Below are positions 1 through 8,489 of a stretch of DNA of 64,000 nucleotides, one piece after another; the stretch's first letter is position 1, and each line of letters starts with the position of its first letter. The DNA is from Halobaculum saliterrae (lineage in GTDB: Archaea > Halobacteriota > Halobacteria > Halobacteriales > Haloferacaceae): positions 372,001 through 436,000 of the forward strand of contig NZ_WUUS01000002.1 of the NCBI RefSeq assembly GCF_009831625.1, given 5' to 3'. The notes below the pieces were generated by a model. That model ran no database searches. It was not told where the DNA came from and saw only the letters and a list, made by a program, of their open reading frames with translations. A program made the position numbers and the translations under genes.

Positions 1-628
1 CGATACGGTCGTTCACCTCGTCGTAGCTGCCCTGCGTCCCGTCGTCGTTGAGATGGGAGTTGCTCGCCAACAGGACCATGTCGGCGTTCTGTTCGCCGTT
101 CCGCTTCATCAGGAGCCGCGACAGCCCCATCACTGCGTTGAACTGGCGCTGTGCGGGCTCGTCGTAGTAGGGCCACGCCGCGAGCGCGACGTGGACGACG
201 CTGTCCATCCACGGCCTGAGGTTCGACGCGTCAGACCCGCCCGACAGCTGCTCGATCAGGTACGGGATCGACCCGTTTCCGGTGCCGCCGCCGAGCGTCG
301 TCATGTGCATGAACGCGTCGGCGCCGGTCATCCGCTCCTGGATGTCGCCGACGATGAGGTCGAGGTCCTCGCGGGCGCACTGCTCGCCCGCGATGAAGTT
401 GTTTCCGACGCCGCGTTTGGACCCGAACACCGTCGTGAACTCGGAGGTGTCATCGAGGGACGCCCGCTCGATGGTGTTCAGGATGTCCGCGCGGTTCGTG
501 TTCAACAGCGCGATGCGGTCGTCGATCCCGGGGTTGTCCTCCCGGGCGAGCAGTTGGGCCGCGATGCGGCCGCCGCCCTCGCCCGAGGAGATGACGCCCC
601 AGCGAGTGAACGTGTCCCGCTGCGACAT
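1..628 (-). CDS. FtsZ/tubulin-like GTPase (C-terminus beyond window)
   Basis: This is the most downstream visible gene of a minus-strand operon; its 3' end lies off the left edge, leaving 209 codons. Residues 10-22 form a glycine-rich nucleotide-binding loop (GVISSGEGGGRIA). Residues 113-119 are GGGTGNG, the tubulin/FtsZ signature. A segment resembling the FtsZ T6 region (ADMVLLASNSHL, Asn190) follows, where FtsZ has IVIPNDRL. The catalytic T7 loop would lie outside the window. The start ATG overlaps the stop of the upstream gene (TGATG), so the two are probably translationally coupled. It is neither canonical FtsZ nor an obvious CetZ, since neighbours and surrounding sequence differ. Family membership is well supported by motifs; the cellular role is unknown. 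Confidence 0.85.
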   Translation of the reverse strand, partial: MSQRDTFTRWGVISSGEGGGRIAAQLLAREDNPGIDDRIALLNTNRADILNTIERASLDDTSEFTTVFGSKRGVGNNFIAGEQCAREDLDLIVGDIQERMTGADAFMHMTTLGGGTGNGSIPYLIEQLSGGSDASNLRPWMDSVVHVALAAWPYYDEPAQRQFNAVMGLSRLLMKRNGEQNADMVLLASNSHLNDDGTQGSYDEVNDRI

Positions 629-2712
629 CAGGCGCTCACCTCCGTCTCTCCGACGTCGACGCCGGCGTCGAGGTCACGCAGCGTCGAGCGAATGAGGTCG
701 TCGGATGCCGGTACCGAGAGGAACTTTCGCCGCATTTCGTCGTATGTCATCGTGTCGCCCTCGCTCAGGTTGTGGGTCGTGATCGTGTCGAGTCGGGAAC
801 GGAACTGGTCGTGGTCGTACACGAGGACGCGTCCGTCGTCGAGCGTCGCCTCGTGACCCGCCTCCTCAGCCCACAGGACGAGCAGACAGGGGACGTACTC
901 GGCCGCGACGGGGATGTCGGAGTCGGGCGTGAGGTACTCCTCGGCCGCGAAGCCCTCCTCCAGCTTGGGAGCCACCGTCGGCAGTTGGCTCTCGACGTCG
1001 TCGACGTCGGCACCGCAGACGCGCTCGCGGAGGCCGATCTCAGCGAGCTCGAGTTTGACGGACTCGTCGTCCGCGACCTGTACGGTCGTCTCCTCGTCCG
1101 CGAACTCCTCGGTCGGCGTGGTCGCCGACACCGTGTACTCCCCGTACGGGATCTCCTCGAACGTCGCCTCCGTGGCGACGTACGTGGTCGCGGTCTCGCG
1201 CTCGTCGACCCCGTCGCCCGAGAGCGCGACCGTCAGGTCGTGTTCCTCCCCGGTCGAGGTCGCCATTTGTGCCGTGGCGGTCACCGTGTACGACTCGCCG
1301 CCGCCCTCGGCGACGACGGCCGGGACGGACGGGTCGAACTCGACCGCGCCGTTCCCGTCGGCGTACAGCTCGAGGAACGGCTCCGCGTCGCGGACCGGCA
1401 GGTCGTCGGCGGTCACGCGACCGTCCGTGCGCACGCCGTCGGCGATCCGGTCCTCAACCATCCCGTAGGAGTCGGCCACCGACGCCTTCGTCTCGGCCGC
1501 CTCGACGGCCTCCGTCAGTTCGCCCGCCGCGGCGAGCCACTCCTCGCGGAACTCGTCGAGATCCGCCGCCTCCCGCAGCCGCGCCTCGTAGTCGGTGGCG
1601 ACCGCCGGCGGCGCCGTGTAGAACCCCACGGGTACGTCGGCCTCGCGGATCACGTCGACGTCGGCCGCGAGCTCGGATTCGAGGGTCGCGACGACGTTCG
1701 TGGCGGCCCGTCGGACGTCCTCGCCGACCGTGTCCAGCTCGTCGCTCGCGAGCGCCGAGTCGATGCCTGCGAGCGTCTCCCGTGCCTCCTCGAACGTCCG
1801 GAGGTCGGCGTCCTCCGCGTACCTGTCGACGCCGACCGAGTCGACCGTCGAGAGGAGCCTGTCGATGCTGTCGCGGTCGGCGCTGAACGCGGCGCTCACC
1901 TCCGACTCGGCGTCGCCCTGCGCGTCGTCGATCGCCGCGCTGGCGCCGTCCCAGTCGGCGTCCTCGATGCACTCGCGTGCGGTGTCGAGGTGCGACTCGA
2001 TCCTCGCGTCGTCGCCGTCGTACTCCGCGACCGTGGACTCGATGCGGTCGACGGCGTCTCCGTAGACCGCGGCCGCCTCCTCCCGTGCCGTCGAGAGAAC
2101 CCGTTCCGTCTCACCGGGGGCGGCGCCGTCGGGAACGTCGTCGGACGTCACCGAGACCGGCACGTCGCTCCCGCCGAGCACCGACTCGTTCACCGAGCGC
2201 GCGCCCTGACGGGCGTGCTCGATCTGTTTCCGTCCGAACTCGGCGAACGACCGGTTCCGGTCGTCGGCAAACGCGCGGACGTCGCCCTCCAGCTTGTCGA
2301 ACTCCTGTACGCGTCCCGGCGAGTCGACCGAGATCGTCGCCGCGGCGACGTCGACTGCGACGCCGGCGTCCCCGAAGTCGTCAGCTATCTGTCGGGCCCT
2401 GGTGTCGAGTTCGCCCGGGTCCCACCGGTCGTGCTCCCGCGTGAGACGGTTGTACGTCGTCAGCTCGTCGCGGAAGGACTCGGCGGCCGCGCGAGCGGCC
2501 TCCTGCACGAAGTCTCCCTGACTGGTGTTGTCTCGAGTGAGCACGCCACGAACGTACAGTCCGATCGCGAGCACGACGGCGAGGGGCGCGCCCACGCCGA
2601 TGACGTACACGCCGATCTGCGAGCCGAGGTAGAGGAACGAGAGCAGGCCCACGAGCGCGGTCGCCAGGACGATACCACCGATGCCGAGTGCTGCCTTGTA
2701 CTGTCGCTTCAT
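628..2712 (-). CDS. two-TM coiled-coil protein with C-terminal beta domain
   Basis: 694 aa. Two hydrophobic segments near the N-terminus (about residues 8-28 and 34-54) anchor a long, acidic, mostly helical cytoplasmic part rich in Ala/Glu/Asp heptad-like stretches (about 65-400). A beta-rich stretch near 450-560 (SYTVTATAQMATSTGEEHDL and onward) resembles Ig-like or carboxypeptidase-regulatory domains. A small C-terminal helical region follows. The start was placed at MKRQYKAAL because its ATG overlaps the upstream stop by 4 bp (ATGA); a longer in-frame extension is only the antisense reading of the preceding gene. Lying between tubulin-like GTPase genes, it is a good candidate membrane anchor or adaptor for those polymers. 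I recognise no named family. Confidence 0.8.
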   Translation of the reverse strand: MKRQYKAALGIGGIVLATALVGLLSFLYLGSQIGVYVIGVGAPLAVVLAIGLYVRGVLTRDNTSQGDFVQEAARAAAESFRDELTTYNRLTREHDRWDPGELDTRARQIADDFGDAGVAVDVAAATISVDSPGRVQEFDKLEGDVRAFADDRNRSFAEFGRKQIEHARQGARSVNESVLGGSDVPVSVTSDDVPDGAAPGETERVLSTAREEAAAVYGDAVDRIESTVAEYDGDDARIESHLDTARECIEDADWDGASAAIDDAQGDAESEVSAAFSADRDSIDRLLSTVDSVGVDRYAEDADLRTFEEARETLAGIDSALASDELDTVGEDVRRAATNVVATLESELAADVDVIREADVPVGFYTAPPAVATDYEARLREAADLDEFREEWLAAAGELTEAVEAAETKASVADSYGMVEDRIADGVRTDGRVTADDLPVRDAEPFLELYADGNGAVEFDPSVPAVVAEGGGESYTVTATAQMATSTGEEHDLTVALSGDGVDERETATTYVATEATFEEIPYGEYTVSATTPTEEFADEETTVQVADDESVKLELAEIGLRERVCGADVDDVESQLPTVAPKLEEGFAAEEYLTPDSDIPVAAEYVPCLLVLWAEEAGHEATLDDGRVLVYDHDQFRSRLDTITTHNLSEGDTMTYDEMRRKFLSVPASDDLIRSTLRDLDAGVDVGETEVSA

Positions 2713-3752
2713 AGAATCACCGCCAGAAGGTCGCCGCCGCCGAGGACCGCGCCGACCGCAGCGACGACGAGCGCGAGCACGCCGATCGCCAGCGGCACCG
2801 CGATCTGTTTCAGGCTGTACTGTGTCGCCGTGGAGACGCCGCGATCGATCTCGACCTTCGAGAGCGTCCGCCGCGCGAGCAGGTACCCTGTCCCGCCGCC
2901 GACGACCAACCCGCCGATCAGCGTACCCACGAGCACGAGCAGAACGGTCGTGGCGGCGTTCCCCTCGCGCCGTTCGAGCGCGCCGAGGTACGCCTGCAGG
3001 TTCTCTCGCGTCGTCTCCTGGGCGGCCGAGCGCTCGTTCGCAACGCCCTCGATCACCGTGCGCGCGTCGTCGGCGTCCCCCGCCTCGGCGGCGGCGAACG
3101 TCGCCCGTTCGAGCCGCTGTCCGGCGGTCGTCAGGTTCGTCTCCTCGATGGTCGCCAACCGGTCCGACGGGTCGACCTCGAGGGCGTTCCCGTCGTCGGC
3201 CGCCGCAGCGAGCGTCGCGGAGGCGTTCGTCACGTCCGTTCGATGCGTCTCGAACGTCGAGTTCGCGTCCCGGTACGTGTCGAGGTCCGACTGGGACCCG
3301 AACTGGAGCGTCACCGACTCGCCGTCGACGCTGGTCGTCGTCGAGTACCCCCGCTGGACCCCGATCACCGGTCCCTCGAGGTTCGCCTTCTGGGTGACCG
3401 CCCCCGCGGGCGCGATCGAGTCCCCGTCGGCCGTCACACTGACGACGACGCTCGCCTCGCGCTCGGACTCGACCTCGATCCCCGAAACAGCGCCGGCATC
3501 GAAGCCCCACGCCACCCCGTACGGCTCCGGATCGTCGCCGGAGCAGACGAACAGCGTCAGCGTCGTTCCCGGGTAGACGGTCGCGTCCCCGACGCGTTCC
3601 TCCGTGTCGTAGTACGCGACGAGCCGGTTGTCGCCGACGCCCGCGCACGGGGCATCCGGGCTCGCCGCGCCGGCGGCGACGCCGGGGCCGACCGCCAGCG
3701 CCACCGCAACTATCGCGACGGCGAGCGCGGCGTTGGTGTGCGTCCCCACCAT
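2709..3752 (-). CDS. secreted/TM protein of the tubulin-like operon
   Basis: 347 aa. An N-terminal signal peptide (hydrophobic about 9-30, ending near AAGAAS) precedes an extracellular region with two cysteines (CAG and VCSG, possible disulfide), several N-x-S/T sequons and a helical stretch about 180-265. A TM segment lies at about 268-292, a short charged loop follows, and a second TM is near the C-terminus (about 318-342). The start MVGTHTNAAL sits 1 bp after the stop of the upstream small protein gene. The architecture places most of the protein outside the membrane, which is unusual for a partner of FtsZ-like proteins and suggests an envelope-spanning assembly. No family is recognised; the function is inferred only from operon membership. 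Confidence 0.78.
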   Translation of the reverse strand: MVGTHTNAALAVAIVAVALAVGPGVAAGAASPDAPCAGVGDNRLVAYYDTEERVGDATVYPGTTLTLFVCSGDDPEPYGVAWGFDAGAVSGIEVESEREASVVVSVTADGDSIAPAGAVTQKANLEGPVIGVQRGYSTTTSVDGESVTLQFGSQSDLDTYRDANSTFETHRTDVTNASATLAAAADDGNALEVDPSDRLATIEETNLTTAGQRLERATFAAAEAGDADDARTVIEGVANERSAAQETTRENLQAYLGALERREGNAATTVLLVLVGTLIGGLVVGGGTGYLLARRTLSKVEIDRGVSTATQYSLKQIAVPLAIGVLALVVAAVGAVLGGGDLLAVIL

Positions 3753-3753
3753 C

Positions 3754-4041
3754 TCAGCGCATCCCCCGGTTGCGATAGGCGAAGCCCGCGCCCGCGATGG
3801 CGCCGATCCCGACGCCGAGTCCGCCACCCAGGAGCGCGGGCGAGACGGGCGAGGACGCCATCGAGACGGCGGTTTCGGTCGTCTCGTACTGGTCCCGGAT
3901 GTCGTCGACGAGCGTGCCGATCGATCGGTCGTCGTCGCCCGTGTCCTGCGCGAGGCCGGTCGTCGCGAGCGCGCCACAGAGCAGAACGAGTCCGACCGCG
4001 AGCAGGACGGTCACGCCGCGGGTGCGACCGCAGCCGCTCAC
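3754..4041 (-). CDS. small signal-peptide/TM protein
   Basis: 95 aa. Residues 9-31 are a hydrophobic signal or TM segment followed by AQDTGDDD. A short helical ectodomain about 35-62 comes next, then a glycine-rich TM helix 68-88 (LLGGGLGVGIGAIAGAGFAY) and a basic tail RNRGMR. It overlaps the upstream tubulin-like gene by 4 bp (ATGA) and is followed after 1 bp by the next membrane protein gene. It may be a small membrane subunit that pairs with the following protein, which has similar topology (signal, ectodomain, TM). I do not recognise the family. Confidence 0.72.
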   Translation of the reverse strand: MSGCGRTRGVTVLLAVGLVLLCGALATTGLAQDTGDDDRSIGTLVDDIRDQYETTETAVSMASSPVSPALLGGGLGVGIGAIAGAGFAYRNRGMR

Positions 4042-5201
4042 ACCGTCACCCCCGCGGCGTGCTCGGCTGCGAGGTCCTCGATCTCGGCGATCCGGGAGAT
4101 GTCCTCCCGCGCGAACGTCAACAGCGTCGTGAACGACGCGAGGTTCCGCTTCGTCAGCGTCATCCCGATGTTGACCTCCGGACAGTAGGAGTCCAGCAGT
4201 CCCCGGATCACCGACACCTGGATCCGATAGTCGTCGTCGACGAGGTATGGCGCCGGCGCGCGAACCTGCCCGATGGCCTTCGCCGCGTCCGCGGGGTTCA
4301 CGTCCTCCACGCTGCGCTTCGAGACGGCCAGCCGCGAGAGCGTCGCACCGTCCACGGACTTGCGTCCGACGAACGGGAGGATGTAGCCGGGGAGCGACCG
4401 GGTCATCGTGACCGACCGTCCCAGCGTCGCGTAGCCGACCCCCCCGTCGTCGAGCGTGAGCGAGGTGACCACGTCCTGCAGGTCGATGACGGGCGCGTCG
4501 AGGTCGTCGTACTCGCCGGGGTTGATCCGCTCGAGTATCGGGCCGGAGATGAGGTCGACGATCGCCGAGGCGGCGTAGTCGTTGTACTCGTTGAAGCGCC
4601 CCTCCGCGGCGTCCTCGTAGGCGAGCCGCTGGTTGTCGATGAGGATGACGCCGTCGACGTGCTCCTCCAACCTGTCGAGGCCGTACATCGCGTTCGTCGC
4701 CTGTCGGGTGGCGCTCGGCCCGTCGTCCCCGGTCACCTGTCCCGCGGTGTTCGGGAGGACCGCGACCGCGATGACGTCAGTCGACGGCCCGCCGTACTCG
4801 GTGATGGCCTCCGCGAGGTGCGGGGCGATCCCGCATCCGGTTCCGCCGCCCAGCCCGAGGAACAGGAACGCGAACGGCGGCGAGCCCTCGCCGAACCGCT
4901 CCTGATAGGCGTCGACTAACTGCGGCTGTTGCCCCGCGATCGCGGCGTCGGCCTTCTCCGGGTCGCGGCCGAACCCGCCGGTCACCTCCTCCTCGAATCC
5001 AGCCGTCGTACCGGGAACGAGTCCGCTCCCCTCGGAGACGCCGTACCACGCCTCCCGTTCGATGTTCGAGAGGTTCTGAAGGTCCCGTATCGTCGAGTTG
5101 AACGCGACTGGCGTGGCCAGTTGGGCGACCCGCTGGTGACTGAAGACCGAGTCCACCAACGAACACCCGGCCTGACCCGCGCCGACAAAGAGATATGGCA
5201 T
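4038..5201 (-). CDS. FtsZ/tubulin-like GTPase
   Basis: 387 aa, close to FtsZ length. The N-terminus has the glycine loop VGAGQAGCS (6-14). Residues 118-124 are GGGTGCG, the tubulin signature with Cys in place of Asn. VDGVILIDNQRL (about 182-193) matches the FtsZ T6 segment, with Asn190 in the guanine-contact position. APVIDLQDVV (236-245) aligns with the FtsZ T7 loop (INVDFADV): the two acidic residues Asp240 and Asp243 are kept while the preceding Asn is lost. The protein is therefore probably a competent, assembly-stimulated GTPase. It starts an internal transcription unit: a TATA-like box lies upstream in the 86-bp gap. It overlaps the next gene by 4 bp. Confidence 0.88.
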   Translation of the reverse strand: MPYLFVGAGQAGCSLVDSVFSHQRVAQLATPVAFNSTIRDLQNLSNIEREAWYGVSEGSGLVPGTTAGFEEEVTGGFGRDPEKADAAIAGQQPQLVDAYQERFGEGSPPFAFLFLGLGGGTGCGIAPHLAEAITEYGGPSTDVIAVAVLPNTAGQVTGDDGPSATRQATNAMYGLDRLEEHVDGVILIDNQRLAYEDAAEGRFNEYNDYAASAIVDLISGPILERINPGEYDDLDAPVIDLQDVVTSLTLDDGGVGYATLGRSVTMTRSLPGYILPFVGRKSVDGATLSRLAVSKRSVEDVNPADAAKAIGQVRAPAPYLVDDDYRIQVSVIRGLLDSYCPEVNIGMTLTKRNLASFTTLLTFAREDISRIAEIEDLAAEHAAGVTV

Positions 5202-5231
5202 GGTCTACCTGTCACCGCCTTTCGGTATGGG

Positions 5232-5239
5232 AGATATAA
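5232..5239 (-). promoter_or_regulatory. TATA-like box, internal operon promoter
   Basis: On the minus strand the gap before the 4038-5201 gene contains GTTATATCTC about 30-35 bp before the ATG, the spacing of haloarchaeal promoters with leaderless or near-leaderless transcripts. It would let the downstream half of the operon be expressed apart from the first three genes. Confidence 0.5.
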
Positions 5240-5287
5240 CTCTACCGTCACATGTACAGATTGCGATAACTGGAGCGGTTGATTCGA

Positions 5288-6838
5288 CTATCCCCGGAGC
5301 CGTCTGAGCATCACGCTGTACTCGTTTCGCTCGTAGAGTCCCTCGACACGTTCGAGGAGGTCGTCGGTCGCCGAGGCGACCCCGCGGGCGCGGTCGTGTT
5401 CGCCGGCGGCGAGGGCGTCGCGCGCCCGGTCCTCCAACGACTCCGACAGCGAGAGGAAGAACATGGGAATGCTGTGGTTGTGATCCGTCCGGGAGTCGAC
5501 GTACCGGGAGCGGATCTCCGCACGGCGGTCCTCGAGCGCGTCGACGGCCGCCTCGGCGCCGGAAGCGTCCGCCTCCCGCGTCTGGCTCCCGTTCGCACCG
5601 GATCCGGCGGCGTCGACCCCCTGCTCGTTCGCGCCGAAGCCGGTCTCGTTCCCGCCGGTGGCGGCCACGCTCGATTCGAGGACCGGGAGCAGGTCCCGCT
5701 CGTAGAAGCGCACCTCCTCGCGAACCGCGTACGGAACGACTGCGTTGCTCGCGTCCGCACGGTCGAGCATCGCGCCGAGGCGGTCGACGCGGTCGGCGAG
5801 CGCAGACGCGACCGGGCCGTCGATCCCGCTCACGGTCTCCCCGAGCGATCGAACCCGGGCCCCCACGTCGTCGACGTCGACGTCGTCGGTGAGGTTTCGA
5901 ACCGTCGCCGCCCCGTTGAGCGCGTCCACCGCCGAGCGCAACGCCTCGGCGACGTCGTCCTCATCCCCGCTGGCGACGCCGTCGAGCAGGTCACGCGCCG
6001 GCTCACACTCCGCGCGGTTCGCCGAGCGGACCCTGCGTGCCGCCGCGGACCCGGGGTCGTCCCCGTCCGTTCCGTCGTCGGGAACGGCCTCCGCGAGGAG
6101 TTCGACCCGCTCGGTCAGGGAGGCGTCGGGGTCCGGCGTCCGGTGGCCCGCCGCACTCGCGAGCGCGCGGTCGACGGCGACTCGGGCGTCCCGGAGTTCC
6201 GTCTCCGACGCGTCGTCGGCTCGGTCACTGTCGGCGGCCGACTCGGCGAGTCGGGCGACGTCGGCGGCGAGGTCGTCGTCGACGCCGGTCAGCCGGCCGG
6301 CGGTTCGCTCCGGGTCGTCCAACTCGACGGCGCGGTCGATGTCGTCGGCGACCTCCAACCGGTCGACGGCCGCCTCCAGCGTCTCGCGCAGGTCTCCCTC
6401 GCCGGTCGAGCGCGGGCTCGTGAGCGCGTCGAGCAGCGCCGCCGCGCGGTGTCCGGCCGGCCGCCTCGATCGGGACACGTCGTCGGCGACGGACGCGACG
6501 ACGCCGTCGGCGTCGGACCCGTCCGCGCTGGATCCGGCGGATGCGGCTGCGCCGCCCCCGGCGGTGCGATCGATGCTGATCTGTCCGCGCTCGACCATCG
6601 TCGCGAGCTCCCGAGCTTTCGCTGCTGGCGGTGCGTCGTTCTCGACGCGGCCGTCCGGGCCGGCGATGTCGGCTGCCGCCGCCAGTCGGTCCATGGACTC
6701 CTCCAGCTCGCCGAGGGTTCGCTTGACGTCCCCCTCCGAGGGGCGGGCGCCCAGCTGCTCTGCGATCGCCTCGATGTCCGGGTCGTCCGAGCCGCCGAAC
6801 AGCCCCATGAACACGGTGGATATCGGTGGTCCCGACAT
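5288..6838 (-). CDS. acidic helical protein of the tubulin-like operon
   Basis: 516 aa, no signal peptide or TM. The sequence is extremely acidic and Ala/Arg/Asp/Glu rich, with long predicted helices and repeated LA-x2-V-x2-L patterns, ending in an amphipathic YSVMLRRLRG tail. A low-complexity Gly/Asn/Ala linker lies at about 395-425. The start is MSGPPIS, 3 bp after the stop of the upstream tubulin-like gene; MGLFGGSDD ten residues later is an alternative. It is followed by the 86-bp gap with an internal promoter. A soluble helical partner (bundler, adaptor or regulator) of the filaments is plausible but purely contextual; no homologue is recognised. Confidence 0.75.
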   Translation of the reverse strand: MSGPPISTVFMGLFGGSDDPDIEAIAEQLGARPSEGDVKRTLGELEESMDRLAAAADIAGPDGRVENDAPPAAKARELATMVERGQISIDRTAGGGAAASAGSSADGSDADGVVASVADDVSRSRRPAGHRAAALLDALTSPRSTGEGDLRETLEAAVDRLEVADDIDRAVELDDPERTAGRLTGVDDDLAADVARLAESAADSDRADDASETELRDARVAVDRALASAAGHRTPDPDASLTERVELLAEAVPDDGTDGDDPGSAAARRVRSANRAECEPARDLLDGVASGDEDDVAEALRSAVDALNGAATVRNLTDDVDVDDVGARVRSLGETVSGIDGPVASALADRVDRLGAMLDRADASNAVVPYAVREEVRFYERDLLPVLESSVAATGGNETGFGANEQGVDAAGSGANGSQTREADASGAEAAVDALEDRRAEIRSRYVDSRTDHNHSIPMFFLSLSESLEDRARDALAAGEHDRARGVASATDDLLERVEGLYERNEYSVMLRRLRG

Positions 6839-6841
6839 GGG

Positions 6842-8467
6842 TCACAGCATGTTTGACCGGCCGAGGCAGTCGAACAGCGGCTGCACCTCGTCCCACACGT
6901 CGCGGATCTGCTCCGCCTGCACGCTCTGTCCCTCGTCCTTGAGCCGTTTGGCGTGCTCGTACATCGACTCCAGCGAGGGCATCCGCGGGTTCCACAGCGT
7001 TCCCCACATGAACACGTCGTCGAGATAGGGGATGACGAGCTGGTTCAGCTGGACGTCCACCGTCTCGACGCCCGAACGCGAGTCGGCGTCGAGGAACTCC
7101 TCGCCGTTGAGGATCCCCTGAAGCGTCCCGTCGGTGACGTACTCCGAGACGTCGGCCATCTGCTCCTCCGGTCCGTAGATTATGAAGTTGCCGCCCCACG
7201 CCGTCGAGGGGTCGAAGTCGGCGAGCCGGTTCTGCAGCAGCGTGTTGCGCGTGAGCAGTTCCAGGCTCGACTCGGAGATGTCGTCCGAGCGCAGCCGCCC
7301 GAGCGCCGGCGCGAGCACGACGGCGGGCCGCTCCTCCGGCGCCATGTCGTGCGGGTACTTGTCCTCGACCAGCCGGAAGCTGTCGGCCACGTCGAAGACG
7401 CTGCCGCGGATGTTCATCGTCGCGTCGCGGTCGGTGAGCTGCGGCGTCGACGACATCGTGAACGCCTCGAGGAACGCCACCAGCGGCTTGTTGAGCTCCG
7501 CGAACTCGGGGGGATTGTAGCGTTCGATCCCCTCGATGCGCGGGTGGATGTCGGTGCTCGCACGCCGGAGGTGGTCGTTGTTGAACGGAATGATCGCGTC
7601 GGCCGTTCGCGAGATACGCGACAGCCCGATCACGCCGTTCGTCTTCGCGCGACCGCCGACGGCGGACTGCTGTCCCCCCTCGGAGGGAATCACGACCGAG
7701 CTGAGGATCGCCTGGTCGATGACGAGCCCCGACTCCTGGACCTCCTCGCGGAGCTTCTCGGCGATGACGGGCGTCGCGCCGCAGCCGGTGCCCTTCGTGA
7801 CGCTGTGGACGAGCATCACCGCCTGTGCGTCGCGGATGTCCTGGCTCGTCATGTCCCAGCGGTCGCGGAACGGGTTGCTCCCGTCGGCGAAGTCGGCCTC
7901 CGCCACCTTGGCACCGTTGCTCCAGCGGTACCCCATCCCGCTGTAGCCTTGCTTGCCGAACCCGATGATCGAGTTCGACAGCAGGTCATTGCGCGAGTAC
8001 TCCTTGAGCTCCTTCGCGTAGTACGTCTGCTCCAACTCGGCGATGTTGGTGTTGAGCAGCCCGTATCCGGCGAGTCCGCCCTGCCAGATGCGAGCGCGGT
8101 CCTCGTGGTTGCGCGCGAGCGTGTCCCGACGCAACAGCACCGCGTCGACGATGTTGTTCCCGGCGCCGCCGATCCCGATGAGGAACCACTTGCGCCCGTA
8201 CATCTCGCCGTCGTCGTCGTCCATCGAGACCGGGCCGAGGTCGCCGCCGTCGCCCGGGTCGTCCGGACCGCCGCCGCCCGAGGGGTCGGGGCCGTCGGCG
8301 TCGGCGGCCGCGTCCGCGCCCTCCTCGAACAGGTGCGTGAACCGGTCGCCGTAGATGGCTCGAACCGACGCCTGTGCGTCGCCGTGGGTGTTCAGAACGT
8401 GTTCCTCGATGCTGTCCGCCTCCCAGTCCGCCGGAGCGGTATAACAGATCTCGCAGGATTCAGGCAT
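6842..8467 (-). CDS. zinc-finger FtsZ/tubulin-like GTPase
   Basis: 541 aa. Residues 5-28 form a C2H2-like finger (C5, C8, H23, H28 within CEIC...H....H), followed by an acidic Gly/Asp linker to about 88. The GTPase domain starts with WFLIGIGGAGNN (94-105), very close to the FtsZ GVGGAGxN loop. KGTGCGATP (225-233) replaces the usual GGGTGxG, with Lys for the first Gly. TADAIIPFNNDHL (about 288-300) matches T6. GSVFDVADSF (355-364) matches T7, with Asp359 and Asp362 as the acidic pair. A C-terminal extension of about 170 residues follows. The fusion of a zinc finger to a tubulin-family GTPase is unusual and suggests nucleic-acid or protein tethering. It lies 22 bp after the upstream membrane gene and 3 bp before the next. 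Confidence 0.87.
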   Translation of the reverse strand: MPESCEICYTAPADWEADSIEEHVLNTHGDAQASVRAIYGDRFTHLFEEGADAAADADGPDPSGGGGPDDPGDGGDLGPVSMDDDDGEMYGRKWFLIGIGGAGNNIVDAVLLRRDTLARNHEDRARIWQGGLAGYGLLNTNIAELEQTYYAKELKEYSRNDLLSNSIIGFGKQGYSGMGYRWSNGAKVAEADFADGSNPFRDRWDMTSQDIRDAQAVMLVHSVTKGTGCGATPVIAEKLREEVQESGLVIDQAILSSVVIPSEGGQQSAVGGRAKTNGVIGLSRISRTADAIIPFNNDHLRRASTDIHPRIEGIERYNPPEFAELNKPLVAFLEAFTMSSTPQLTDRDATMNIRGSVFDVADSFRLVEDKYPHDMAPEERPAVVLAPALGRLRSDDISESSLELLTRNTLLQNRLADFDPSTAWGGNFIIYGPEEQMADVSEYVTDGTLQGILNGEEFLDADSRSGVETVDVQLNQLVIPYLDDVFMWGTLWNPRMPSLESMYEHAKRLKDEGQSVQAEQIRDVWDEVQPLFDCLGRSNML

Positions 8468-8489
8468 TTTGTGTACTCAGTTGGTGGGG

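Noticed and set aside
772-3576. Very long plus-strand open reading frame (934 codons) opposite the coiled-coil/secreted genes
   Set aside because: Antisense shadow caused by high GC at third positions. It is Arg/Val/Asp-rich without domains, while the minus strand gives proteins with signal peptides, TMs and proper 4-bp overlaps.
2713-3648. N-terminal extension of the 628-2712 protein to 1006 residues
   Set aside because: The extra 312 residues are an Arg/Gly-rich out-of-frame reading of the secreted protein gene; the MKRQYKAAL start with ATGA overlap explains the data.
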